This document shows positions 41,660 to 50,242 of a stretch of 64,000 bases of DNA, one piece after another. Under the pieces are notes generated by a model that was not told where the DNA came from, searched no databases, and was given only the letters and a program-made list of their open reading frames with translations. Source of the DNA: Bacteroidota bacterium (GTDB lineage Bacteria; Bacteroidota; Bacteroidia; AKYH767-A; OLB10); contig JADJPB010000015.1 of the NCBI GenBank assembly GCA_016713445.1, positions 62,001 through 126,000 on the forward strand, written 5' to 3'. How positions within the stretch are numbered: position 1 is the stretch's first letter; each line of letters begins with the position of its first letter. The position numbers and the translations under genes are program-made.

Positions 41660-41909
41660 GTTTTTAATTTTTAAGTGGTGAGTCGAAAACGAAGGTATTA
41701 AAAAGTAGAGTGAGTATACACGAAAAACAGAATTTTACAATTCGATGAGAGGTAGGTGATAAACAGGAAATATTTCTCGACAAACGATCAAATTGTAACG
41801 TCGAAAACCTTGAAGAATTATTTAGAAAGATATTCTTAAGTAATAAATGAAAATTTTTAGGCAGAGTTTTATTGAGAAAAAGTCATGATTTGTCGATTGG
41901 ATATAAAAA

Positions 41910-42299
41910 TTATTCAATATTCACGGATATTGCCTCTAATAATTTTGAGGTTCCAAGTTCATCCTGAGCCCGAATATATTCAATGAGAAATATTTTTGTT
42001 TCAAAATTCAGTTGTTCACGAATGCTATGTGGAATGGTATTTCCATTCACTTTAATTTCTGTGGGGCGATTGTTCTTTTTTGAAAATAAAGTTAATGTAA
42101 AACTCATAACCTTCAAGTTAGTGTCTGCAGGCACAACTTGTAAATCACATTTGTTCAACTCATCCATAGTTAAGGAAATTACAGATGATTTTCCATAACC
42201 CATTTTGTTGCAAAAAGTGATGGTGTTAAGAGTGTTTTCTTGTGCGAATGCTCCTAAATAAAAGTTGATTATTACTAATAGGGGGATGATTATTTTCAT
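41910..42299 (-). CDS. Hypothetical secreted protein, 129 residues
   Basis: Signal peptide MKIIIPLLVIINFYLGAFAQ is followed by about 108 residues of soluble sequence with alternating hydrophobic strands (VISLTMDELNKC, KVMSFTLTLFSKK, IKVNGNTIPHSI, KIFLIEYIRAQDE). Two cysteines (about residues 30 and 51) could pair. The pattern VMSFTLTL and GNTIP resembles small beta-sandwich domains of gliding-type proteins but no family can be named. No partner gene is adjacent. Confidence 0.65.
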   Translation of the reverse strand: MKIIIPLLVIINFYLGAFAQENTLNTITFCNKMGYGKSSVISLTMDELNKCDLQVVPADTNLKVMSFTLTLFSKKNNRPTEIKVNGNTIPHSIREQLNFETKIFLIEYIRAQDELGTSKLLEAISVNIE

Positions 42300-42483
42300 G
42301 TTTTTTTCTTGAAAGAGTCTAGATGATATTATTGTGTTTTTTATTTCAATAGTTTGTGAGAGATGAAATTTGAATGATAATTTTTCTTTTTTGAATTCTT
42401 GAAATTACTAATTAAATTCTATGTATCAAAACGCCTATTTCCCCAATGTGTCGATAGAAGAAAAACATTTATGTTTATTACTT

Positions 42484-43467
42484 CTATTTTTCATCTGTTT
42501 TATTGTAGAACAATTCATGTAATTTTTGCTGCAAAATTTTCTTGTCAGGAAGTTGTGTTTTGTAATCTGAAACTTTTGTCGGTGAAAGGCTTCTGCTTAA
42601 TGCGTATTCTACAACTTCACTGTCTTTGTCTTTACATAACAAAACGCCAATGCTTGGATTTTCATTGGGTTTCTTTATATCTCGGTCTAACGCTTCTAAA
42701 TAGAAATTCAATTGTCCTAAATGGTCTGGTTTGAATTTGTCTGTTTTTAGTTCAAATGCAACTAAGCATTGTAGTCCACGGTGGTAAAAAAGCATGTCAA
42801 TGAAAAAGTCACTATTTCCAACTTGTAGTTTGTATTCTTCTCCAATGAATATAAAATCTCTTCCAAGTTCCAGTATGAATTTTTTCATTTGTCTTACCAG
42901 CCCACTTTGCAATTCGTTTTCGCTAAATGGTTCAGATAAGTTCAAAAATTCAAATACATAACTGTCTTTAAACGTGTTTGTTAAGTCTTGATTAGTTTCT
43001 CTCAACTCTGTTGAGAGTTTTGAATTTCCTAACATAGTCCTCTCGAAAAGGCTCGCTGAAATTTGTCTGTCGAGTTCTCTGAAGCTGTAATTTTCGTGTT
43101 TGGCAAGATTTAGGTAAAATTCTCTTTCTTCAATTGTCTTGCTTCGTGAAAATATTGCCAAATTGTGTGACCAACTAATTTCTCTCAACAGTGTTGAGAG
43201 TTTTGGAAAGTCTTTATAAGTCTCATAAAACTGTTTCATTCTCCAAATGTTCTTATCTGAGAATCCCCTTAGTCCTGGTTCATTTTGTTGAATATATTTT
43301 GCTAATTTAGTTACCACTGAGTCGCCCCATTCTGATTTTTTAATTTTTGTACTAACGTGCTCACCTATCTTCCAGTAAAGATTAATAAGTTCAGCGTTTA
43401 TAGCTCTGATAGCATTCACCCGAGATTGCTTGATCAGATGAATTATTTCAGTGAATCGTTGGTCCAT
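42484..43467 (-). CDS. DUF1016/YhcG-type PDDEXK nuclease
   Basis: Protein of 327 residues of the YhcG family. The N-terminal DUF1016 helical domain (about residues 1-140) includes NLYWKIGEHVS, GFSDKNIWRMKQFYETY and LREISWSHNLAIFSR. A PDDEXK-like nuclease domain follows (about 180-300), with EEYKLQVGNSDFFIDMLFYHR (D of the motif) and LVAFELKTDKFKPDHLGQL (ExK). Relatives are often found near restriction-modification or other defence loci, though function is unproven. Here no methylase or restriction gene lies beside it, so it is solitary. Its stop is close to an unannotated AT-rich gap. Confidence 0.88.
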   Translation of the reverse strand: MDQRFTEIIHLIKQSRVNAIRAINAELINLYWKIGEHVSTKIKKSEWGDSVVTKLAKYIQQNEPGLRGFSDKNIWRMKQFYETYKDFPKLSTLLREISWSHNLAIFSRSKTIEEREFYLNLAKHENYSFRELDRQISASLFERTMLGNSKLSTELRETNQDLTNTFKDSYVFEFLNLSEPFSENELQSGLVRQMKKFILELGRDFIFIGEEYKLQVGNSDFFIDMLFYHRGLQCLVAFELKTDKFKPDHLGQLNFYLEALDRDIKKPNENPSIGVLLCKDKDSEVVEYALSRSLSPTKVSDYKTQLPDKKILQQKLHELFYNKTDEK

Positions 43468-43569
43468 TATTTTTATTTATATTTATTTTATTTAAACCAT
43501 ATTTGATTGTTGAAACGTATTACTGTCAAGACATATGTTGTAATATTGACTTATAAAAATATTATAAAT

Positions 43570-45147
43570 CTACAAACTTTCTAAATACCGTACACTCGCC
43601 TCCGCACATCTTTCCCCATCCATAGCAGCCGAAATTATTCCACCTGCATATCCTGCTCCTTCTGCACAAGGGAAAAGACCTTTAATTTGAGGATGCATGC
43701 AAGTTTCTTTGTCTCTTGGAATTCTAACGGGTGATGAAGTTCTCGACTCCGTAGCGACTAACATGGCCTCGTTGGAATAATATCCTTTCATCTTTTTTCC
43801 GAATTCGATCAGCCCTTTTTGTAAGGGTTTTAAAATGGAAGTAGGAAGTATATCTTTTAAATCGCTTGATTTTACACCAGGCAAATACGAAGTAGAGTTA
43901 ATACTTTTCGAAAATTTCCCCTCGCAAAAGTCAACCATTCGTTGTGCAGGAGCCACTAATCTTCCGCCGCCCGCATCAAAGCATGCACGTTCCACCGCCG
44001 ACTGAAATTCCATCGCTGCTAACGGGCCGTGCGAGGCAAATGCTTTCATGTCTTCCTGCTCTACACTTACTACCATTCCCGAATTCGCAAACGGATTATT
44101 TCTTTTTGAGGGCGACCATCCATTCACAACCACTTCGCCCGGCGCTGTAGAAGCAGGAGCAATAATTCCGCCCGGACACATGCAAAAACTATACACGCCT
44201 TTGCCTTCAAATTGTCCACTGAAACTGTAGGAAGCAGGAGGGAGGAACTCCGAACGTGAATCACAATGGTACTGTACTTGATCAATAAGTTCTTGTGGAT
44301 GTTCAATACGAACACCGAGTGCAAAATCCTTTGCTTCGATTAAAATTTGTTGGCGATGCAACAATTGAAATACATCCCGCGCCGAATGACCCGTTGCTAA
44401 TATAATTGATTTGCCATCGATCGAATATTCTATTCCACCATCCGAAGGCATCACTGTAATCCCTTGAACTTGTTGCTCGGTAATTTTTATAGACGTCAAC
44501 AAAGTATTAAAATGGACTTCGCCTCCGCATGCTTCTATAGCCTCACGCATCGCTGTAACGATGCCTGGGAGCTTATTGGTGCCGATGTGAGGGTGCGCAT
44601 CAATGGTGATGTCGTTCGTTGCTCCAAACTGTACAAAGGTGGCCAAGGCACGTTTTACATTTCCTCTTTTATCAGAACGTGTATATAATTTTCCGTCTGA
44701 GTATGTGCCAGCACCCCCTTCGCCGAAACAATAATTTGAATTTGGATTTACTTCACCTTGTTTGCTGATTAATGCTAAATCTCTGCGACGTTGACGTACA
44801 TCTTTACCCCGTTCTATGAGGATGGGTTTGTATCCAAGTTCAATGAGTTGGATGGAAGCAAAAAGTCCGGCCGGACCAGCACCAACAATCAAAACCGGTG
44901 TTTTTGATCGTACATCTTGCAGCAATCGTACTTCTTTCGCAACGGGAGGTAAATCTTCCTGTAATGCAACATCAAAAAATAATCTGAATTTTACTTGTTT
45001 CGATCGCGCATCAATGGATCGTTTGGCTAATCGAAAATCTCGAATTTCATTTTCAGAAATGCGTAGTTGCTTTGCTATTTTATTTTTGAACTCTTGCTCG
45101 TGGGACGCCTCTTCAGGCAGCAACACCAGCTCTATTCGTTGGAGCAT
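43570..45147 (-). CDS. NAD(P)/FAD-dependent oxidoreductase (COG2509 type)
   Basis: Flavoprotein of 525 residues. An N-terminal domain of about 85 residues (RIELVLLPEEASHEQEF...) precedes the FAD-binding Rossmann motif VLIVGAGPAGLFASIQL (about residues 85-101). Further family motifs are FGEGGAGTYSDGKLYTR, ILATGHSARDVFQLL, FCMCPGGIIAPAS and the C-terminal GLFPCAEGAGYAGGIISAAMDG. Homologues are annotated as FAD-dependent dehydrogenases without a proven substrate. The gene is followed after 34 bases by the start-distal end of porT on the same strand; transcription could begin upstream at hldE and continue through porT into it. Confidence 0.9.
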   Translation of the reverse strand: MLQRIELVLLPEEASHEQEFKNKIAKQLRISENEIRDFRLAKRSIDARSKQVKFRLFFDVALQEDLPPVAKEVRLLQDVRSKTPVLIVGAGPAGLFASIQLIELGYKPILIERGKDVRQRRRDLALISKQGEVNPNSNYCFGEGGAGTYSDGKLYTRSDKRGNVKRALATFVQFGATNDITIDAHPHIGTNKLPGIVTAMREAIEACGGEVHFNTLLTSIKITEQQVQGITVMPSDGGIEYSIDGKSIILATGHSARDVFQLLHRQQILIEAKDFALGVRIEHPQELIDQVQYHCDSRSEFLPPASYSFSGQFEGKGVYSFCMCPGGIIAPASTAPGEVVVNGWSPSKRNNPFANSGMVVSVEQEDMKAFASHGPLAAMEFQSAVERACFDAGGGRLVAPAQRMVDFCEGKFSKSINSTSYLPGVKSSDLKDILPTSILKPLQKGLIEFGKKMKGYYSNEAMLVATESRTSSPVRIPRDKETCMHPQIKGLFPCAEGAGYAGGIISAAMDGERCAEASVRYLESL

Positions 45148-45181
45148 GTGAATGCAGTTAGTTTTCTCTTAGTACTTGAAA

Positions 45182-45895
45182 TTATTCAAAGGTAAGTGAT
45201 AAAGTAAACATTCTCGACTTCAACGAGGAGATAGTTGTAGTAAAAACAGATGGATCTGTTGCTAATACATTCGGTATGCCTTGAAACATTTTTATTTCAG
45301 GTGCAAACTTGAAAAGTGGCAAGTAAAGGTCCATACCCATTCCAATGGTATAGCCATAATCTTTGCGGTCTAATTTTACAATCTCTTGTTCATTCTTCAC
45401 TTTCGCTTGAGAAACTAAATCGATCATATATCTAAAACCTCCAATCACATAAAAACGGTAGTTATTTACACGACTCGATTTGAATTTTATCTCTAAGGGA
45501 AATTGAATAAAAGTCGACTCGACTTTTTTAACAACCATATCACTAGCACCAATTTTGGTGGTCATTTTATAATTCAAGTTGCGTTGTACAAAAGCCAAAT
45601 CTGGCACAAAACGTAAATCAAAATGATTACCTAAATGCAAATTACATATGATTCCTAGATTAAATCCCGATTTTCCATCGGCCTCTAATACCAATACACT
45701 ATCTGAGCGGTAAAAATTGTCTGCTTTTGTTAAACGAAAATCTGTAGTGTTTGTCCCCAACAAAAATCCGAAGTGAATTTTTTGCTTGTCGTACTTTTCT
45801 AAATTTTTTACCTTGAGGCGTTGCCCATACACAGAATTGCCCATCAACAAGAGAGAGATAGCTGCAACTAAAGAAATGATTTTACCAAATTTCAT
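45182..45895 (-). CDS. porT: PorT-type T9SS assembly outer-membrane protein
   Basis: Outer-membrane beta-barrel of 237 residues of the PorT family. It has a signal peptide (MKFGKIISLVAAISLLLMGNSVYGQ), KIHFGFLLGTNTTDF and repeated amphipathic strands ending in aromatic residue SLTFE. PorT is needed for type IX secretion in studied Bacteroidota. The gene overlaps menG by four bases (ATGA, 45892-45895), a known Bacteroidota synteny. Its presence fits the T9SS sorting domains on cargo genes at 13.7-21 kb and 31.5-35.1 kb. Confidence 0.9.
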   Translation of the reverse strand: MKFGKIISLVAAISLLLMGNSVYGQRLKVKNLEKYDKQKIHFGFLLGTNTTDFRLTKADNFYRSDSVLVLEADGKSGFNLGIICNLHLGNHFDLRFVPDLAFVQRNLNYKMTTKIGASDMVVKKVESTFIQFPLEIKFKSSRVNNYRFYVIGGFRYMIDLVSQAKVKNEQEIVKLDRKDYGYTIGMGMDLYLPLFKFAPEIKMFQGIPNVLATDPSVFTTTISSLKSRMFTLSLTFE

Positions 45896-46614
45896 TTTAT
45901 TCCTGTGTATATACTAGCAATACCAAACGTTAATGATTGCGCTTTGGTATCTCGATATCCTGTTTTTGTAAGAAGTGCTGTAAATTTTTTGCCATATGGA
46001 AAGGCAGCTACCGAAGCGGGCAAGTATTCGTAAGCCGATCTCTCCTTGGATAATAATTGTCCAACACGTGGCATTACGTAATTCGAATAGAAATTATAAA
46101 ACTGCTTTATCGGAAATTGTCCGGGTTGCGAAAATTCTAAGATGACTACTTTGCCACCAGGCTTCAACACGCGATACATCTCCGCTAATCCTTGTTCAAG
46201 ATGTTCAAAGTTTCGAACGCCAAAAGCAACTGTAATGGCATCAAAACGGTTGTCTGGATACGGTATCTTTTCCGAATCAGCTTGCTCTAAGCGAATAATT
46301 CCTTGATAACCTTTTTCCATGATCTTATGCCGACCAATGTCAAGCATTTTATTGGAGATGTCGATTCCAATAATTTCTGAAGGCTTTAACTTCATCGACT
46401 CAATAGCTAAGTCAGCTGTTCCCGTGGCAATGTCTAAAATGGATTGAGGTTGTAACTCTACAAGTTTATTAATCGTTTTTCTTCTCCAACTTTTGTCAAT
46501 ACCACCAGATAAAATTTTATTCAACAAATCATAGCGAGAAGCAATGCTATCAAACATCTCCTCTACACGCTCACGCTTCGACTCTCCCTTGTAATGTTGT
46601 GGAATAACGCTCAT
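45892..46614 (-). CDS. ubiE: Demethylmenaquinone methyltransferase (UbiE/MenG)
   Basis: SAM-dependent methyltransferase of 240 residues that makes menaquinone from demethylmenaquinone, last step of the quinone pathway. Motif I is ILDIATGTADLAI (about residues 60-72), followed by GIDISNKMLDIGR. Signature segments are FDSIASRYDLLNKILSGGID and TVAFGVRNFEHLEQGLAEMYRVLKPGG. The start ATG overlaps hldE by four bases, and porT overlaps its end by four, so the three genes are translationally coupled. Confidence 0.96.
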   Translation of the reverse strand: MSVIPQHYKGESKRERVEEMFDSIASRYDLLNKILSGGIDKSWRRKTINKLVELQPQSILDIATGTADLAIESMKLKPSEIIGIDISNKMLDIGRHKIMEKGYQGIIRLEQADSEKIPYPDNRFDAITVAFGVRNFEHLEQGLAEMYRVLKPGGKVVILEFSQPGQFPIKQFYNFYSNYVMPRVGQLLSKERSAYEYLPASVAAFPYGKKFTALLTKTGYRDTKAQSLTFGIASIYTGIK

Positions 46615-47621
46615 GATAACAAATGGATGGCTTCATCCTGCAGTTGAAGTTTATCTATGGGAACAACACCCACTTTTTCACATACTAAACCGCCTGCTAA
46701 ATTGGCCAAAGAAGCTATGATTGATGGATTAAGATGCAATGCTAAACACAAGGAGGCAACACTAATCACTGTATCTCCTGCACCCGAAACATCACTGATA
46801 TTTCGAATATGAGCAGGAATAATGGCTGAATCATTTCCTTTATTATAAAATACTCCAGCTTCACTTAAAGTTACCATCAACATTTCAATTTCCTGTTGCT
46901 CTTGAAATGCTTGGGTTACTTTTTTCAATTGGTCACTGTCGGTTTTATCGATATCTATTTTCAGTCCCGATTTTAATTCAGCTAAATTTGGTTTGAATAA
47001 ACTAACACCATGGTAGGCCGCAAAATTTTTTTTCTTCGGATCTACTGCTGTCGGAATATTTTTCGATGAGCAAACCGTAACAATTTTCTTGATTAACGTT
47101 TCATTCAAAACCCCTTTGTCATAATCTTCAAATACAACAACATCTGGTTTTTCACGATCAATCATCAGCTTCACTTTCTCTAACAATAATTCTTGCTCTC
47201 GTAAATTGATATCAGAAATTTCTTCATCGTCTACACGAAGCAACTGATGATTATTTCCAATCACACGCGTCTTGACAGTTGTTACTCGTTCGGTTGAAGT
47301 GACCATTCCATCAGCCATCATTCCCAAACCTTTCATGAGCGATAGCAACTCCTCTCCAGAACGGTCTGCACCAATTACAGAACATAAAATAGGAGTAGCG
47401 CCCATGGTTTGAATGTTAATGGCGACATTAGCGGCTCCACCCAAACGACTTTCTCTTTTCGAAATGGCTACGATCGGAACTGGTGCTTCCGGTGAAATTC
47501 TATCCACCTTACCCCATAAATAAGCATCCACCATCACATCACCAATAACCATGACTTTCAATTGGTTAAAGGCTTCAAAAAGCTCTTTTACGGTGGTATA
47601 TGTATGCGTGTCGGTAAGCAA
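46611..47621 (-). CDS. D-glycero-beta-D-manno-heptose-7-phosphate kinase (RfaE1/HldE kinase domain)
   Basis: PfkB-family sugar kinase, 336 residues, phosphorylating heptose 7-phosphate at C1 for LPS core heptose. The N-terminal signature is VMVIGDVMVDAYLWGKVDRISPEAPVPI (split VMVIGDVMVDAYLWG and VDRISPEAPVPI), then RLGGAANVAINI, VFEDYDKGVL and the C-terminal catalytic SGAGDTVIS (Asp at about residue 276). Only the kinase half is present; the nucleotidyltransferase half of HldE is absent, so another gene must supply it. It heads an operon with menG and porT, each overlapping by four bases. Confidence 0.9.
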   Translation of the reverse strand: MLTDTHTYTTVKELFEAFNQLKVMVIGDVMVDAYLWGKVDRISPEAPVPIVAISKRESRLGGAANVAINIQTMGATPILCSVIGADRSGEELLSLMKGLGMMADGMVTSTERVTTVKTRVIGNNHQLLRVDDEEISDINLREQELLLEKVKLMIDREKPDVVVFEDYDKGVLNETLIKKIVTVCSSKNIPTAVDPKKKNFAAYHGVSLFKPNLAELKSGLKIDIDKTDSDQLKKVTQAFQEQQEIEMLMVTLSEAGVFYNKGNDSAIIPAHIRNISDVSGAGDTVISVASLCLALHLNPSIIASLANLAGGLVCEKVGVVPIDKLQLQDEAIHLLS

Positions 47622-47690
47622 GCCGCAAAGGTAATGAATCGTAGGGAATTGGCTTAAAAATAAGACCTCTATTTTATTGTGTGTGAGTCT

Positions 47691-48095
47691 GCCAGCGATT
47701 TCCCTCAGGCAGCGGTATATTTAACATTGGCTGAGGCTCTCGAGGCCAACCGCAATAGAATCTTCGTACTCGCACTGATTCTCCCTCTGTATTTGCGAGA
47801 TCCCTCGGGCAGCGGTAAAATTAAACGTTGGCTGAGGCACTCGAGACCAACCTCTATGAAGTCTTCGCTCTCACACTGTTTCTCCCTCTGTATTTGCGAG
47901 ATCCCTCGGGCAGCGGTAAAATTAAACGTTGGCTGAGGCTCTCGAGACCAACCGCAATAGAATCTTCGTACTCGCACTGTTTCTCCCTCTGTATTTGCGA
48001 GTTCCCTCAGGCAGCGGTATATTTAACATTGGCTGAGGCACTCGAGACCAACCTTTATGAAGTCTTCGCTCTCACATTCAATCTCAATCTGTTTT
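47691..48095. repeat. Four 101-bp tandem repeats
   Basis: Units align by TCCCTC(A/G)GGCAGCGG at 47701, 47801, 47902 and 48003. Units 1 and 4 share GGTATATTTAACATTGG in the first half, units 2 and 3 share GGTAAAATTAAACGTTGG. In the second half units 1 and 3 share CCAACCGCAATAGAATC and units 2 and 4 share a CCAACCTYTATGAAGTC form. The array is thus mosaic at the half-unit level. Confidence 0.9.
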
Positions 48096-48493
48096 TTTGC
48101 CCTTGTAAGACCGACGGAAAAAGGAGCCAATACATTCTGTTGATCAATATTGAATGATAAAGATGTAAGGCTTAGTTTAGCAAATCGAAGAAAAGCAAAT
48201 CGAAGAAATAATTCTCAGACTAAAAAAGTAAGAATTTGGAGAGAGCTCTCTCCGAAGCAGCGGGCAGGCCGTCCACGCAACAGCGCGAACCGAATTTCGC
48301 TTTACCGATGAAGAAAGGAAAAAGCGATGCAGATTGTTCAGTTGTTGCAAAAGATTGTAGAAAGCAGAAACTGCAAAAATCGGTTGGTGTTGGGTGGCGT
48401 GCTTTCTTTGGTTATACCGACTCGAAAAAAGAAATAAGGGCAAGAATACTAATTGTAACTCTCCAATCTCACTCTGTTCCTCACTCTGTAATG

Positions 48494-48649
48494 GGCGTGC
48501 TTTCTTTGGTTATACCGACTCTACATATTAATTTATCGAGAGGCTTAAGGTTCATTGAATGTAAGTCGGTATTCCACAACTTTATTTATAGTTGCATAAA
48601 AGCTACACCTGTTTCACTTTCTTTTCACGCAAAAGAAAGTAACAAGCAA
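48494..48649. repeat. Dispersed ~155-bp repeat, copy 2
   Basis: Starts GGCGTGCTTTCTTTGG and ends with a hairpin of ACTTTCTTTT and AAAAGAAAGT arms, matching 25851-26005 almost base for base. A partial copy of its first 30 bases lies at 48394-48423. Confidence 0.85.
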
Positions 48650-48704
48650 TATGAATGAATAAATTAAATATTGTAGTATAATTTAAGAACAAAAAAATCA
48701 ATTT

Positions 48705-49898
48705 TTATTTGAGTTTAGCAAAACTCAATTTTATCCTCCTCATGGCTTCTACCAACACCTCATCCGATGTTGCAAAACTTAATCGAACACAGTTCAAATC
48801 TCCAAAGGCTTCCCCAGTTACAAGCGAAACTTTTGCGTCTTTCAATAAGTACATGCAGAGATCTGTAGCATTGTGTATCGTTGTTTCTCCATCTGATTTT
48901 CCAAAGAAATAAGTTACATCCGGAAATACATAAAATGCACCCATCGGTTTGTTGAATTTCCAACCCGGAATGTCTTTCATTAATCCTAACACCAAATCTC
49001 TTCGGCGTAAAAATGAAACACGCATAAAATCATAATTCGACCAATCGGTAGAAACGGCTTTCACAGCTGCTTTTTGTGCAATGGAATTTGCACCGCTCGT
49101 AAATTGTCCCTGTACTTTATCACAAGCTTTTGAAATTTCTTTACATGCAGCGATGAATCCAATTCTCCAGCCTGTCATGGCTTGACCTTTCGAAACACCA
49201 TTCACGATGATGACACGATCTTTGATAAAATCAAATTGTGCGATGCTCTCATGTTTTGCTTCAAAATGGATATGCTCGTAAATTTCATCGGAAAGAATCC
49301 AGATTTTTGAGTGAGGATGCAATGTATCTGCAATGGCTTTGAGTTCCTCCTTCGTATACATGGTTCCGGTTGGATTACATGGACTCGAAAAAATAAAGAG
49401 TTTTGTCTTTGCTGTTATTTTATCTTGAATTTGTTTAGTGGTCGGTTTGAAATCGGTATCTACTGTTGTCGGAATAAATACAGGAATACCACCCGCTAGT
49501 TGAATAATTTGAGCGTAACTTACCCAATAAGGCGCTGGTACTATTACTTCATCACCAGGATCAACAACACTCAATACAACATTCGCTATGCTTTGTTTTG
49601 CACCTGTAGAAACTACAATTTGATCCGAAGTGTATTCTAAATTATTTTCTCTCTTGAATTTTTCAGCGATGGCTTTTCGCAAATCTGGAAATCCTGAAAT
49701 AGGTGGGTAGTGTGTGAATCCTGCATCAATGGCATCTTTAGCTGCTTCGCAAATATCAGCAGGAGTGGTGTAGTCAGGTTCACCTAAACTCAAACTGATG
49801 ATGTCATGTCCTTGCTCTTGTAATTCGCGACTCAAACGAGCCATGGCAATGGTTGCCGATTCTTCTAGTTGATTTACGCGTTGCGATAAGTTATTCAT
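48705..49898 (-). CDS. Pyridoxal-phosphate aminotransferase (aspartate aminotransferase type)
   Basis: Class I aminotransferase, 397 residues, probably acting on aspartate or a related amino acid. Motifs in order: SLGEPDYTTP (about residues 37-46), STGAKQSIANV, PAPYWVSY, SPCNPTGTMY, LSDEIYEHI, and the lysine motif NGVSKGQAMTGWRIGF with the PLP lysine (about residue 236). RLSFATSDE near the end holds the substrate arginine. Substrate specificity cannot be read exactly. The minus-strand box TAGTTTTG at 49927-49934 matches TAnnTTTG 29 bases before the start, but no clear TTG element precedes it. Confidence 0.93.
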   Translation of the reverse strand: MNNLSQRVNQLEESATIAMARLSRELQEQGHDIISLSLGEPDYTTPADICEAAKDAIDAGFTHYPPISGFPDLRKAIAEKFKRENNLEYTSDQIVVSTGAKQSIANVVLSVVDPGDEVIVPAPYWVSYAQIIQLAGGIPVFIPTTVDTDFKPTTKQIQDKITAKTKLFIFSSPCNPTGTMYTKEELKAIADTLHPHSKIWILSDEIYEHIHFEAKHESIAQFDFIKDRVIIVNGVSKGQAMTGWRIGFIAACKEISKACDKVQGQFTSGANSIAQKAAVKAVSTDWSNYDFMRVSFLRRRDLVLGLMKDIPGWKFNKPMGAFYVFPDVTYFFGKSDGETTIHNATDLCMYLLKDAKVSLVTGEAFGDLNCVRLSFATSDEVLVEAMRRIKLSFAKLK

Positions 49899-50203
49899 TT
49901 CGCTTTCTGTCGGGATTAATAGAACGCAAAACTATTAAAAAAGTTCTTTGTGTAAGATATTGATAATAAATATATTAATATATAATCAGATTTCACTTTA
50001 GGTTGATTTTTACTTGTAAAGTAAAAAATTGATGGATTTGAACTTTTTTAGGGGATTTAAGGAATTTAGCAAAATGACTTATATTTGGCTCTTAATAACG
50101 AGTTAATTGGGGTAGAGTTCATTTTTTTCTATCAATGAAAATAATTTATAAAAAGTTTTTTAATGTGAGTATTTCATTAGAAAAATAATAATCAATCAAC
50201 TAA
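49899..50203. other. Intergenic region between aminotransferase and ORF6N gene
   Basis: AT-rich DNA of about 305 bases. Apart from the TAGTTTTG box (49927-49934, minus) it shows no repeat, hairpin or gene. The plus-strand side runs into the palindrome at 50205 that precedes the ORF6N gene. Confidence 0.6.
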
Positions 50204-50204
50204 A

Positions 50205-50227
50205 TGGTATCGCAATTTGCGATACCA
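50205..50227. promoter_or_regulatory. Perfect palindrome, candidate operator of the ORF6N gene
   Basis: TGGTATCGCAA and TTGCGATACCA are exact reverse complements around one T (50216). It lies 16 bases upstream of the likely ATG at 50243. Binding by the ORF6N protein or another dimeric regulator is inference. The frame from ATG 50204 through it gives a short extra leader that is probably not translated. Confidence 0.6.
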
Positions 50228-50242
50228 CGAAAAAAAAATCTA

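Larger units (their letters stand above)
47622..48704. other. Gene-free 1083-base repeat region
   Basis: Holds four 101-bp tandem units (47691-48095), then ordinary AT-rich DNA, a short stretch sharing words with 25500-25550 (GTCCACGCAAC at 48270), a truncated copy of the dispersed repeat at 48394-48423 and a full copy at 48494-48649. Several open frames cross it on both strands, but all follow the repeats and show no protein character. This is upstream of hldE and downstream of the aminotransferase. Confidence 0.8.

Noticed and set aside
47679..48157. Open frames across the 101-bp repeats on both strands
   Set aside because: Their translations only mirror the repeats, change with each unit and show no protein pattern.
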